In this document: positions 35,064-44,207 of the stretch, in pieces
Numbering within the stretch: position 1 is the stretch's first letter
Layout: every line of letters starts with the position of its first letter
Source: an uncultured Lachnospiraceae bacterium
Lineage (GTDB): Bacteria; Bacillota; Clostridia; Lachnospirales; Lachnospiraceae
DNA: 64,000 nt
Reading direction: 5' to 3'
NCBI GenBank assembly: GCA_910587295.1
Contig: CAJULP010000096.1
Coordinates: 1 to 64,000, forward strand
Translations under genes and position numbers: made by a program
Notes under the pieces: model-generated
Seen by the model: the letters and a program-made list of their open reading frames with translations, nothing else
What the model was told of the DNA's origin: nothing
Database searches by the model: none

Positions 35064-36113
35064 ATGGATACAAAAGTAGTTCAGATAGATAGAAGAAACA
35101 TAAATAAGGCGATGATACAGGAAGCAGGGAACATTATCCGAAACGGCGGACTGGTAGCGTTTCCTACGGAGACGGTCTATGGCCTTGGAGGGGATGCGTT
35201 AAATGAAAGCTCCTCAGGGAAGATATATGCGGCAAAGGGCAGACCGTCGGACAACCCGCTTATTGTACACATAGCGGAGTTTGGTGACTTAAAGGAAATT
35301 GCGGTAAAGATTCCCAAGGCGGCAGAAAAGCTGGCTAAGTGTTTCTGGCCGGGCCCTCTTACCATGATTTTTGAGAAAGCGGCCTGTGTGCCGTATGCCA
35401 CCACAGGCGGGCTTGATACGGTGGCGGTGCGGATGCCTTCCGATCCCATCGCAAGGGAACTGATCCGGGAGTCAGGCGGGTACATTGCGGCCCCAAGCGC
35501 CAACCGTTCCGGCAGGCCAAGTCCTACCCAGGCAAAATATGTGGTGGAGGATTTAAGGGGCAGGGTGGATATGATCCTGGACGGAGGAGCGTCGGAAATC
35601 GGGCTGGAATCGACTATCGTTGATCTTTCCGGTGAAGTGCCGGTGATTTTAAGGCCGGGATACATTACGGAAGAGATGCTTGTAAAGGCCATCGGAAATG
35701 TGGAGATGGACAAGGGGCTCCTTGACAGTGACCCACAGATAAAACCCAAAGCGCCGGGGATGAAATACAGGCACTATGCCCCCCAAGGCAGCCTTGCTAT
35801 CGTGGAAGGGCCCAAGGAGCAGGTGACGGCATATATCAATGAAAAAATAAAGGAATATCGGAAGGAAGGCATGAAGACCGGGGTGATCGCGGCGTTCGAG
35901 ACGGCGGCGGGCTATCAGGCAGACTGCGTGAAATGCCCAGGGAAACGAAACGACGAAAGTGAGATTGCAAGGCATTTATTCCGTATCTTAAGGGAGCTGG
36001 ATGATGAAGGAATACAGGTGATCTATGCGGAAGCTTTTGACGGCCATGGGGTAGGGTGTGCCATTATGAACCGTCTGTTAAAAGCGGCAGGATATCAGGT
36101 GATCACATTATAA
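35064..36113 (+). CDS. ywlC: L-threonylcarbamoyladenylate synthase (Sua5/YwlC type)
   Basis: 349 residues: a YrdC domain with GGLVAFPTETVYGLGGDAL, AKGRPSDNPL, SANRSGRPSPT and LESTIVDLSG, and a C-terminal Sua5 domain after KPKAPGMKYRHYAPQG. It makes threonylcarbamoyl-AMP for t6A37 of tRNA. The full Sua5 form rather than the short TsaC is present. Divergent from the kinase operon, AAAAGGAG box. Followed by rpiB at 37 bases, an arrangement seen in Clostridia. Confidence 0.95.
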   Translation: MDTKVVQIDRRNINKAMIQEAGNIIRNGGLVAFPTETVYGLGGDALNESSSGKIYAAKGRPSDNPLIVHIAEFGDLKEIAVKIPKAAEKLAKCFWPGPLTMIFEKAACVPYATTGGLDTVAVRMPSDPIARELIRESGGYIAAPSANRSGRPSPTQAKYVVEDLRGRVDMILDGGASEIGLESTIVDLSGEVPVILRPGYITEEMLVKAIGNVEMDKGLLDSDPQIKPKAPGMKYRHYAPQGSLAIVEGPKEQVTAYINEKIKEYRKEGMKTGVIAAFETAAGYQADCVKCPGKRNDESEIARHLFRILRELDDEGIQVIYAEAFDGHGVGCAIMNRLLKAAGYQVITL

Positions 36114-36150
36114 CATGATATATATAAAAGGAAATGGGAGGAGAATGAGT

Positions 36151-36579
36151 ATGATCGCATTGGGAAGTGACCATGGCGGATATGATCTGAAATGCCGGAT
36201 CATGGAGCATTTGAAAGAAAGAGGAACAGAGGTTCAGGATTTCGGATGTTTTGACAAAAACTCCTGTGATTATCCTGATTTTGGCAGGGCGGCAGCCAAG
36301 GCGGTTGCGGACGGGGCATGTGAAAAAGGGATCTTGGTCTGCACCACGGGGATCGGCATCTCCATAGCGGCAAATAAGGTTCCCGGGATCCGGTGTGCTC
36401 TTTGTACGAACCCTTATCTGGCTAAGATGACCAGGCTTCACAATGATGCGAATGTGCTGGCGTTAGGAGGGGGAATCGTAGGGGAGAATCTGGCTCTGGA
36501 GATCGTGGATGTTTTTTTGGACACGGAGTTTTCTGACGAAGAAAAGCATAAAAGGAGAATCAGTAAAATCGAGGGGTGA
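36151..36579 (+). CDS. rpiB: Ribose-5-phosphate isomerase B
   Basis: 142 residues: MIALGSDHGGYDLK, DKNSCDYPDFGRAAAKAV, and GILVCTTGIGISIAANK, the RpiB/LacAB active-site pattern with the catalytic Cys. The usual CGTG is CTTG here, a small change next to the catalytic residue. HNDANVLALGGG is also conserved. It interconverts ribose- and ribulose-5-phosphate; an allose-6-phosphate or galactose-6-phosphate isomerase role is possible for the family. Start at ATG 36151 is set by GGGAGGAG seven bases before. Confidence 0.9.
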   Translation: MIALGSDHGGYDLKCRIMEHLKERGTEVQDFGCFDKNSCDYPDFGRAAAKAVADGACEKGILVCTTGIGISIAANKVPGIRCALCTNPYLAKMTRLHNDANVLALGGGIVGENLALEIVDVFLDTEFSDEEKHKRRISKIEG

Positions 36580-36589
36580 TTTGCAAGTG

Positions 36590-37768
36590 ATGCAGGAGAA
36601 AAAAGCAGGGAGAAAGCTGATTGCGGCGGTAATTGCGGCGGCTCTTTTGGTGTGCGTTTTTCCCACTGTGGCGTATGCCGATAATGACAAGATTTCTGAG
36701 TTGGAAGAAAAGATCAAACAGACTCAGGAAGAAAAAGAAGAGACGGAAGGCAAGATTGACGAAAGCAAAAATGAGCTGGAAAATCTGCAGAACACGACAG
36801 AGGGGCTTAAGGGGCAGCTGAATAACCTAAATTCTGACCTGACACAGATCAGTGAAAACCTTGCCCAGTTGGAAGAGCAGATTTCGCTTAAGAATGCGGA
36901 GATAGAAAAGACCAATCAGGAGCTGGACGAGGCAAGGCAGACAGAGGCATCTCAGTATGCCGCTATGAAAAAGAGAGTCCAGTTTATGTATGAAAAGCGG
37001 GATTTCATCCTGATGGAAATGTTGTTCAGCTCTGCAAATTTTGCGGATCTGTTAAACCGGAGTGACTATATTGAAAAGCTGTCCGAGTATGACAGGGAGC
37101 AGCTGGAGAAATTTCAGGGAACCAGGATGGCTATTGAGGAAAAGGAAGCGCAGCTTGAGCGGGAAAAAAAGGAGTTGGATGATCTTAAAGTGGATGTGAA
37201 GGCGGAGCAGAGCCAGATCGCCGGGCTGGTCAGCCAGACCTCAGGGAAGATCGCCACCTATCAGCATGAGATCTCCAGCACAGAAGCGGAAATGCTGGAA
37301 TACGAAAAGAAGCTTGCGGAACAAAATAACAGCATAGCGGAGCTTAGAAAGCAGTTGGAAGAAGAAAAGCGCCTTTCGGAGCTGGCGTCCAAATCCGCAT
37401 GGCGGGATATCTCCGAGATTACGTTTGCGGACGGGGACCGTTATCTGCTTGCCAATCTGATCTACTGTGAAGCCGGGAACCAGCCCTATGAAGGACAGGT
37501 AGCGGTAGGCGCAGTGGTTATGAACCGGGTGATGAGTTCGGTGTTCCCGGATACCGTGGTGGGTGTGATTTACCAGAAGAAACAGTTTTCGCCGGTAGCC
37601 AGCGGGCGGCTTGCCCTTGCCCTTGCGGAGGATCATGCTACGGCGGCATGTTACCGGGCGGCGGACGAAGCCATGTCAGGGAAGACTACAGTGGGGAACT
37701 GTTTGTTTTTCAGGACTCCTATCGACGGGCTCAGCGGAACACAGATTGGCGGACATATCTTTTATTAA
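36590..37768 (+). CDS. Secreted coiled-coil protein with C-terminal SleB-like cell wall hydrolase domain
   Basis: 392 residues. A signal peptide ends near TVAYADND (about residue 30). A long coiled coil (35-265), PcsB-like and rich in Glu/Lys/Gln, is followed by a Hydrolase_2 domain from about 280: LLANLIYCEAGNQPYEGQVA with the expected Glu, AVVMNRV and YQKKQFSPV. The combination resembles wall hydrolases kept inactive by a coiled coil until an FtsEX-like partner acts; SleB domains are otherwise spore-germination lytic enzymes. GTG 36587 directly precedes ATG 36590, so the start may be one codon earlier. Tight spacing to rpiB. Confidence 0.85.
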   Translation: MQEKKAGRKLIAAVIAAALLVCVFPTVAYADNDKISELEEKIKQTQEEKEETEGKIDESKNELENLQNTTEGLKGQLNNLNSDLTQISENLAQLEEQISLKNAEIEKTNQELDEARQTEASQYAAMKKRVQFMYEKRDFILMEMLFSSANFADLLNRSDYIEKLSEYDREQLEKFQGTRMAIEEKEAQLEREKKELDDLKVDVKAEQSQIAGLVSQTSGKIATYQHEISSTEAEMLEYEKKLAEQNNSIAELRKQLEEEKRLSELASKSAWRDISEITFADGDRYLLANLIYCEAGNQPYEGQVAVGAVVMNRVMSSVFPDTVVGVIYQKKQFSPVASGRLALALAEDHATAACYRAADEAMSGKTTVGNCLFFRTPIDGLSGTQIGGHIFY

Positions 37769-37798
37769 ATACAGAAATCAACAAGAAAGGTGATACAA

Positions 37799-40195
37799 AT
37801 GGAACAGAATCTTTTACAGCTGGAAGATATCATGGACTATTACATAAGCTCCATGCCCTGCGCTGACAGGGAGGATGTTTCCAGGGGGATGCTGGAGGCT
37901 TTTGCCCGGCATGCCCTTTTTTTGCGGAAAAGTGTGGACTGGTGCCGGCAGCTTCCGGTGGAGGTCTTTTTGGAAAATGTGGCGGCGTACCGGATCAACA
38001 GTGAGCGGATCGAGGATTGCCGCCATTGGTTTTATGAAATGGTAATGCCGCTTCTTAGCGGGCTTACGCTTAAGGAAGCAATCCTTGAGGTAAATTTATG
38101 GTGCTGTGCTAATGCAGGATATCATCAGGCGGATGAGCGGACGGCAAATGCCGTTGCCGTTTATAAAAGCGGGTACGGGAGGTGCGGGGAGGAAAGCACC
38201 TTTGCCGTAACGGTGCTTCGCAGCGTGGGGATTGCCGCCCGGCAGGTGTATGCGCCGTTATGGTCTCACTGCGATGACAACCATGCCTGGGTGGAGGTTT
38301 GGTGTGATGGGCGCTGGCAGTATTTTGGTGCATGTGAGCCGGAGCCGGTATTAAACAAAGGGTGGTTTGATCTGCCTGCATCAAAGGCTATGCTGATCCA
38401 TGGAAGAACCTTCGGGGAATCGAAGGGGCAGCAGGAGACGGTTGGCAGGGCGGGAGGCGTTACCTATTACAATGTGACATCCCGCTACGGGGATACGGCA
38501 GAGGTGGTATTTTTTTGCGTGGATGAAGCAGGCAGGCCCATGGAGAAGGCTGCGGTCAGGCTTGCGGTTTTAAATTATGCCCATTTTGGAGAAGTGGCAA
38601 CTCTGTGTACGGATGAAAACGGAAGGATCCGGGCCAGGTTAGGGATGGGGAGCCTGCGCTTATCTGCTCTCTGGAACGGCTTAGAGAGAAGCGCTCTTGT
38701 GCGGATAGAAAAGCCGGAGGAACTTTTGGTGAAATTTCAGGAACAGCCCCAGGAGACATGGGTAGAGGAACACTTCTTTCCACCTGAGGGGCGTATCAGG
38801 GAAGGGGAAGAAATCTGCCCGGAATCCTTTGTGGCATTTCAAGAAAAGGTGGAGGTTGCAAAGATCAGGCGGCAGCAGCGGATTGTAAGTTACTATGACC
38901 CGGCACGGGGCGGAAGGTTCCCGGAAGCGGAGGAGATCCTTAGGATGTCAGGCGGAAATTTTGAAGAGGTGATCCGTTTTTTGGAAATGGATGATGATCC
39001 ATATCGTCTAAAGCTTTTAAAGACGCTGTCACAGAAGGATTATTATGACTGCAGGGCGGATGTGCTGCAGGAACATTTGGAATGTGCCCTTGCTTTTGCC
39101 GGAGGGGAGGGTGTGAATGAGGATATTTTTGTAACCTGTGTACTCAATCCCCGGATAGAATATGAGGAATTAGGCTGTTGGAGACGCAGCCTGGCGGAAG
39201 CGCTGGCAGAATCGGCGGTGCGGTACCGGAAGGATCCATGCCTGATCTGGAACGAGGTCTGCGGCAGCATAAGGCAGCCCGTCAACGATGCCTATGATAC
39301 ACTGCGGATGTGTCCTTTATCGGTATACAAAAGCGGCAGGGGAAGCAGGACGGACCAAAAGAACCTGTTTGTGGCCGCAGCCCGCAGTCTTGGAATCCCT
39401 GCCCGCCGGAATCCGGAAACGGGGAACGCGGAATTTTACCAAAAAGGTGCATTTCACCCGGCAGATCGGAAAGTTGAGGAGGAAAAAGGCGGCAGGCTCA
39501 CCTTGTTGGCAGGAGGAGAAAAAAGCTGGACTTATTGGACGGACTGGTGCCTGGAGTACTGGGAAGAGGATGGTTACAGCGCTTTAAACCTGGAAAAAAG
39601 AAAATGGGAGAAGGGGGAGCTTTCCTTTACCGCAAGGCAGGGCTGTTACAGGGTTACTACGGTGGTCCGGCTGCCAAGCGGGAATCAATTGGCAAAGGAA
39701 TTACATTTCCGGATGGGAAACGAGGACAGGATCATCCCCTTAGAGCGGCATGAGGTCACCTGGGAAATGCAGGCAAAGCTCCTTCCTGCGGTTGATGTGC
39801 GGGATGGGTATGGACATGTCTGCCTGGATTTTTTGCGGCAGGGGAAAAAAGCCGCTTATATCTGGCTTCGGGAAGGAGAAGAGCCTACGGAGCATATTTT
39901 GAACGAATTGTTGGAACGGATCAGCGATGTAAAGAACTATCAGGAAAGTATTTTCTTATTAAGTAAGGAAAAGCCCAAACCTGCAGGAACCCTGGAAAAG
40001 GTTTTGCGGGCGGCAGGGAATATAGGATTTTATCAGGTGGATGGCTTTGCTCCGGCACAGGAGATTGCAAGGATCATGGGGGCAGGGCAGTTAAAATATC
40101 CTCTTGCGGTGTCTACGGATGAAGCTGGAAGAGGTATTTATATGACCTGTGGTTATAATGTGGGGTCTGTGGCGCAGATTCTCTTCTATTTATAG
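37799..40195 (+). CDS. Large transglutaminase-like domain protein
   Basis: 798 residues, no signal peptide. A transglutaminase-like (papain-fold) domain spans about 60-200, with the catalytic Cys in GYGRCGEESTF, His in DDNHAWVEVW and an acidic residue in FGACEPEP. A carboxypeptidase-regulatory-like beta domain follows (VTSRYGDTAEVVFF ... DENGRIRARLG). A second region near 500-540, VYKSGRGSRTDQKNLFVAAA followed by RSLGIPAR, looks like a repeat of the same fold with Ser replacing Cys. The rest is unassigned. Likely a cytosolic peptidase- or deglycase-like enzyme. The neighbour is an M17 aminopeptidase, suggesting peptide breakdown. Confidence 0.75.
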   Translation: MEQNLLQLEDIMDYYISSMPCADREDVSRGMLEAFARHALFLRKSVDWCRQLPVEVFLENVAAYRINSERIEDCRHWFYEMVMPLLSGLTLKEAILEVNLWCCANAGYHQADERTANAVAVYKSGYGRCGEESTFAVTVLRSVGIAARQVYAPLWSHCDDNHAWVEVWCDGRWQYFGACEPEPVLNKGWFDLPASKAMLIHGRTFGESKGQQETVGRAGGVTYYNVTSRYGDTAEVVFFCVDEAGRPMEKAAVRLAVLNYAHFGEVATLCTDENGRIRARLGMGSLRLSALWNGLERSALVRIEKPEELLVKFQEQPQETWVEEHFFPPEGRIREGEEICPESFVAFQEKVEVAKIRRQQRIVSYYDPARGGRFPEAEEILRMSGGNFEEVIRFLEMDDDPYRLKLLKTLSQKDYYDCRADVLQEHLECALAFAGGEGVNEDIFVTCVLNPRIEYEELGCWRRSLAEALAESAVRYRKDPCLIWNEVCGSIRQPVNDAYDTLRMCPLSVYKSGRGSRTDQKNLFVAAARSLGIPARRNPETGNAEFYQKGAFHPADRKVEEEKGGRLTLLAGGEKSWTYWTDWCLEYWEEDGYSALNLEKRKWEKGELSFTARQGCYRVTTVVRLPSGNQLAKELHFRMGNEDRIIPLERHEVTWEMQAKLLPAVDVRDGYGHVCLDFLRQGKKAAYIWLREGEEPTEHILNELLERISDVKNYQESIFLLSKEKPKPAGTLEKVLRAAGNIGFYQVDGFAPAQEIARIMGAGQLKYPLAVSTDEAGRGIYMTCGYNVGSVAQILFYL

Positions 40196-40252
40196 GTTTG
40201 CGGGATTGATAGCGGAAGGGAAAGGAAGAGACATAGGAAGGAGAGCATAAAT

Positions 40253-41674
40253 ATGACAAATGTCGTATTGAAAGAAGAAGTGCCCCAAAAGCGCACGGTG
40301 TATTTTTTTACGAAGGAAGAGGCGGCAAAAAAGGGTATGGGGAAGTTATTTGAAGGAAAGTACCTGGAAAGCCGTGTTCTGTGCAGCGGGCAGGGAGAAG
40401 ATTTTTGCGTTTATGTGGGAGTGGGAGAGGACTCCTTAGACTTAAACGGAGTGAAAAACATCTGCGCCAAAGCGGTGAAGGAAGCAGGGATTTATACGGA
40501 GGAAATCTGTTTCTCACTGGCGGAACTGGGGGAAAAGGCCGGAGGGGCATGGGAGGATTCGGAGCTTGTGGGGGCGGCAGCGGAAGGAATCTATCTGGCA
40601 GGCCATCAGCCCGCTTCCTATAAGTCGGAAAAAAAGAAGGAAAAAAACCATTCCGTGATCTTATGCGGGATGGAGCCTTCCGAAGAAAATAACAAGAAAC
40701 TTGCCCGGAAGAAGGCATTGGCGCAGGGAATCTGTTTTGCCCGGGATGCGGTGGGCAAGCCTTCTAATCTGCTGCGGCCGGAGGAGTTTGCCCGGGAGGT
40801 GGAAGCGCTTTTTGAAGGACTTCCGGTGGAAATAGAGATTTATGATGCGTCAAAGCTTGCCAAGATGGGGATGGAAGCCCTTCTTACCGTGGGGAAGGGC
40901 AGCAAGTTTCCGCCCTGCCTCATGGTGATTCGTTATCTGCCTGTAAAAGGCGGTGAAGTTACGGCGCTGGTGGGGAAAGGCGTGACAGTGGATACTGGCG
41001 GGTATTGTGTGAAGCCTGCAGGGTCAATGGCCGGGATCAAAGGGGATATGGCCGGGGCAGCCGGTGTTGCAGGGGCTGTGTACGCTCTGGCAAAGGCAGG
41101 CGGGCGCCGCAATACGGTGGCGGTTCTGCCTATGTGCGAGAACAGGATTTCGCCGGACGCCATGCTGCCGGGAGATATTATTTCCTCCTATGGCGGCAAG
41201 ACTATCGAGATTCTGAACACGGATGCGGAAGGAAGACTGATTTTAGCGGACGGGGTTGCCTATGCCGTGGAAAAGGAAGGAGCGGCACGGGTCTTGGATA
41301 TTGCAACCTTAACCGGTGCGGCCGCAATCACGTTTGGAAAGTGTATGGCGCCGGTGCTGGCAGACGATGACGGGTTTTACGGGGAGTTTGCACAGGCGGC
41401 TGAAAGGTCCGGTGAGCATTATGTGAGGATTCCGTTCTTTAAAGAACATGAAAAGATGATCGAGAGCAGTCTGGCGGATGTGAAGAACGTGGGCGGGGAT
41501 ACCTGCGGCAGCATCACGGCAGGGTTGTTTATCCGTGCTTTTGCAAAAGGGAAACCCTGGATTCACCTGGATATTGCCGGTACGGCGGAAGCGGATAAGA
41601 CCCCGGTGCAGGAATATGAGAGGGCAGGGGGAACCGGCGCCGGTGCGGCAACGATGTTTGAATTGTGTTTTTAG
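40253..41674 (+). CDS. pepA: M17 family leucyl aminopeptidase
   Basis: 473 residues. C-terminal catalytic domain has GKGVTVDTGGYCVKPAGSMA with the metal-binding Lys replaced or shifted in a somewhat unusual context, GDMAGAAGVAGAV, and the signature NTDAEGRLILADGVAYA. The N-terminal macro-like domain is poorly conserved, as usual. Hexameric, two-metal enzyme removing N-terminal residues from peptides. The GVTVDTGG sequence replaces the more common GITFDSGG. GGAGAG box. Probably cotranscribed with the transglutaminase-like gene. Confidence 0.9.
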   Translation: MTNVVLKEEVPQKRTVYFFTKEEAAKKGMGKLFEGKYLESRVLCSGQGEDFCVYVGVGEDSLDLNGVKNICAKAVKEAGIYTEEICFSLAELGEKAGGAWEDSELVGAAAEGIYLAGHQPASYKSEKKKEKNHSVILCGMEPSEENNKKLARKKALAQGICFARDAVGKPSNLLRPEEFAREVEALFEGLPVEIEIYDASKLAKMGMEALLTVGKGSKFPPCLMVIRYLPVKGGEVTALVGKGVTVDTGGYCVKPAGSMAGIKGDMAGAAGVAGAVYALAKAGGRRNTVAVLPMCENRISPDAMLPGDIISSYGGKTIEILNTDAEGRLILADGVAYAVEKEGAARVLDIATLTGAAAITFGKCMAPVLADDDGFYGEFAQAAERSGEHYVRIPFFKEHEKMIESSLADVKNVGGDTCGSITAGLFIRAFAKGKPWIHLDIAGTAEADKTPVQEYERAGGTGAGAATMFELCF

Positions 41675-41703
41675 ATTGCTGACGGGTCTGGCAGAAGGAA
41701 ACA

Positions 41704-42021
41704 TTATGAAATGGTAAATTCTGCCAGGGTGACTGTCTGGATGCCCATGCATTTAGATAAAAATTCCAGCCAAAGAGAAACAGTGCCGTTGTTTTTTGAT
41801 GACTCATAGCTTTCCTCAAGCTCTGCAAGAAGGCGGACCCTGACGGCGCCGCGGTGGATATAGCAGGGATCGGGGTCATCATAAAACCGGATGCTGTATT
41901 CAATGATAATCTTTTCGTCTAAAGGAAGTTCATCCCATTTCCCATAATATAATTGTTGATCCTGATGGTACAGGGTAATGTATTTTGTCTTTTTTGGTGT
42001 TTGCTTTGTACGCAGGAACAT
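41704..42021 (-). CDS. Hypothetical protein
   Basis: 105 residues, no membrane segment, aromatic-rich start (KKTKYITLYHQDQQLYYGKW) and a second half with RVRLLAELEESYESSKNNG. I do not recognise a family. Converges with the aminopeptidase gene and diverges from the second ABC locus. Ribosome binding site is distant (AGGAG about 18 bases before ATG), so the true start may differ. Confidence 0.5.
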   Translation of the reverse strand: MFLRTKQTPKKTKYITLYHQDQQLYYGKWDELPLDEKIIIEYSIRFYDDPDPCYIHRGAVRVRLLAELEESYESSKNNGTVSLWLEFLSKCMGIQTVTLAEFTIS

Positions 42022-42296
42022 GTTGATACCCGTGTCTTTCTCCTATATCATTTTGCGGCTATGTGCTGCATCTTTACACTTGGAAGTGTACTCTATTTGG
42101 CTGTTTCCGGCAATCGTTTTGCTTGTTTGTAGCAAAAATATTCCCTTGTGACAAAAATCTTTCCCCCTTTTTTCTTAAGAAACCGTGGGAGTTCACAAGA
42201 ATCTGTTCTATTAAAAAAATAGGGGAGGGATTATAGTGTAAGCAAGCAAGAGGCATCCGGAAAGCCTGTTTAAGAAGTTGAGAGAAGGAAGATGAA

Positions 42297-43223
42297 ATGA
42301 AAAAAACAGAAAAAAAGAAATGGAGCCTGAAAGAGGATATCCAAAAGAGATGGCAGCTCTATTTAATGCTGTTGCTGCCGCTGGCTTATATTATTGTCTT
42401 CTGCTACGTACCTATGGGAGGCATTTTGATTGCCTTTGAAGATTATTCGTTCCGAAAGGGAATCCTGGGAAGCGACTGGGTGGGGCTTAAATACTTTGAA
42501 CAGTTCTTTTCCAACCCGGATATGATGAAACTTTTAAAGAACACGCTGGTCATCAGCTTCTATTCCTTATTAATAAGTTTTCCTGCCCCGATCGTTCTGG
42601 CACTGGCCTTACATATTATAGGCGGAAAAAGGTTTAAGAAGTTTATGCAGTCCTTAACGTATGCGCCTTACTTCATTTCCACGGTGGTCATGGTAGGTAT
42701 CATCCTCCAATGCTTCCACCTGAATATCGGCATCGTGAACAACCTGCTTGCGCTTGTGGGATTAGACCGGGTGGATTTCATGGGAAGGGCATCCTATTTC
42801 CGGCATATCTATGTCTGGTCAGGAGTGTGGCAGACCACCGGGTATGCGGCGGTGATCTATATTGCGGCGTTAGGAAACGTGGACCAATCCCTGGTGGAGG
42901 CTTCCTTGATCGACGGGGCAAACCGTCTGCAGAGAATCAAGATCGTGGAACTTCCGGCTTTAAAACCGATCATCACCATCCAGCTGATCATGGCAATTGG
43001 CAGCATTATGGGAGTCGGGTTTGAAAAAGTGTTCCTGATGCAGAGTCCCTTAAACCTTTCGGTATCCGAGATCATTTCTACCTATGTATATAAGCGGGGT
43101 CTTAAGGATATGCAGTATTCCTTTGCGACGGCAGTGGGTTTGTTTAATTCGGTGGTCAACTTTATCCTGCTGTTTTTGGCAAATAAGATTTCGCAGAAAT
43201 TTGGCGAGACCAGCTTGTGGTAA
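42297..43223 (+). CDS. ABC transporter permease, LplB type (second importer)
   Basis: 308 residues, six helices, with the coupling loop VEASLIDGANRLQRIKIVEL followed by PALKP. N-terminal cytosolic Lys-rich stretch. First gene of the second sugar-importer operon; GAAGGAAG box before ATG. Order permease-permease-binding protein differs from the first importer (binding protein first). Confidence 0.9.
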   Translation: MKKTEKKKWSLKEDIQKRWQLYLMLLLPLAYIIVFCYVPMGGILIAFEDYSFRKGILGSDWVGLKYFEQFFSNPDMMKLLKNTLVISFYSLLISFPAPIVLALALHIIGGKRFKKFMQSLTYAPYFISTVVMVGIILQCFHLNIGIVNNLLALVGLDRVDFMGRASYFRHIYVWSGVWQTTGYAAVIYIAALGNVDQSLVEASLIDGANRLQRIKIVELPALKPIITIQLIMAIGSIMGVGFEKVFLMQSPLNLSVSEIISTYVYKRGLKDMQYSFATAVGLFNSVVNFILLFLANKISQKFGETSLW

Positions 43224-43236
43224 GGGGGAAAAGAGT

Positions 43237-44160
43237 ATGAAAAAAGAAGAAATGGCAGCAAGCCATGGCATACAGGTAAAATTGTACCGCACTTTGCCTG
43301 ACAGGATTCTTTTAGGCTGTATCTGGGCTATGCTGATTTTCATTATGGTGGTTATCTTAGTGCCGGTCTTGTTCATTATCGCGTCATCCTTCAGCGATGC
43401 GAAAGCAGTGTCGGCAGGGCGGGTATTTTTATGGCCGGTGGATTTTTCACTTGCGGGGTATCAGGTGATCTTCCAATCCCCCAATATTGTAAGGGCTTTT
43501 GCTAATTCCGTGGCATATACGGCGGTAGGAACGGTGGTCAGTGTGTCGCTGACATTACTTGCGGGATATCCATTGTCCAGGACTGATTTGAGGATCCGGG
43601 GGTTTGTCATGTTTTTGTTTACCGTGACCATGTTTTTCAGCGGTGGTATGATTCCTACTTACCTGGTGGTGAGCAAGCTGAAACTGATCGACAGTTTCTG
43701 GGCCATGATCCTGCCTTCCGCCATGGGAGTATGGAATGTGATCCTGATCAAGACTTATATCCAAAGTTCTATTCCCGGAGAAATCTATGAGAGCGCTTCC
43801 ATAGACGGGTGTTCTGACTGGAAGTACTTTATCCAGATGGTAATCCCGCTTTCCAAGCCGATCATAGCCGTGATGATTCTTCTGTATGCGGTAGGGAAAT
43901 GGAACGATTTCTTCTCAGGGCTTTTGTATCTGAATGATGTAAATAAGCAGCCTTTGCAGTTACTGCTGCGCAACATACTGGTAACGAACGATGCTGCCGG
44001 AATGCAGCTTAGTCTGACAGAGCAGATGAACCGTCAGGAACTGAAAACACTGTTGCAATATTCACTGATTATAGTGTCATCCGTGCCTGTTATGATTCTC
44101 TATCCTTTTATTCAGAAGTATTTCGTAAAGGGTATCATGATGGGGTCGATCAAAGGGTAA
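43237..44160 (+). CDS. ABC transporter permease, LplC/YtcP type (second importer)
   Basis: 307 residues with six helices. Coupling loop YESASIDGCSDWKYFIQMVI then PLSKP, where EAA reads ESA; C-terminal KYFVKGIMMGSIKG. Start at ATG 43237, after AAGGGGGAAAAG; the open frame extends into the previous gene but the conserved protein begins here. Confidence 0.9.
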   Translation: MKKEEMAASHGIQVKLYRTLPDRILLGCIWAMLIFIMVVILVPVLFIIASSFSDAKAVSAGRVFLWPVDFSLAGYQVIFQSPNIVRAFANSVAYTAVGTVVSVSLTLLAGYPLSRTDLRIRGFVMFLFTVTMFFSGGMIPTYLVVSKLKLIDSFWAMILPSAMGVWNVILIKTYIQSSIPGEIYESASIDGCSDWKYFIQMVIPLSKPIIAVMILLYAVGKWNDFFSGLLYLNDVNKQPLQLLLRNILVTNDAAGMQLSLTEQMNRQELKTLLQYSLIIVSSVPVMILYPFIQKYFVKGIMMGSIKG

Positions 44161-44207
44161 AAATGACAATGTATCAGTCAATATAAAATGAAAAGGAGAG
44201 GTAAGTT

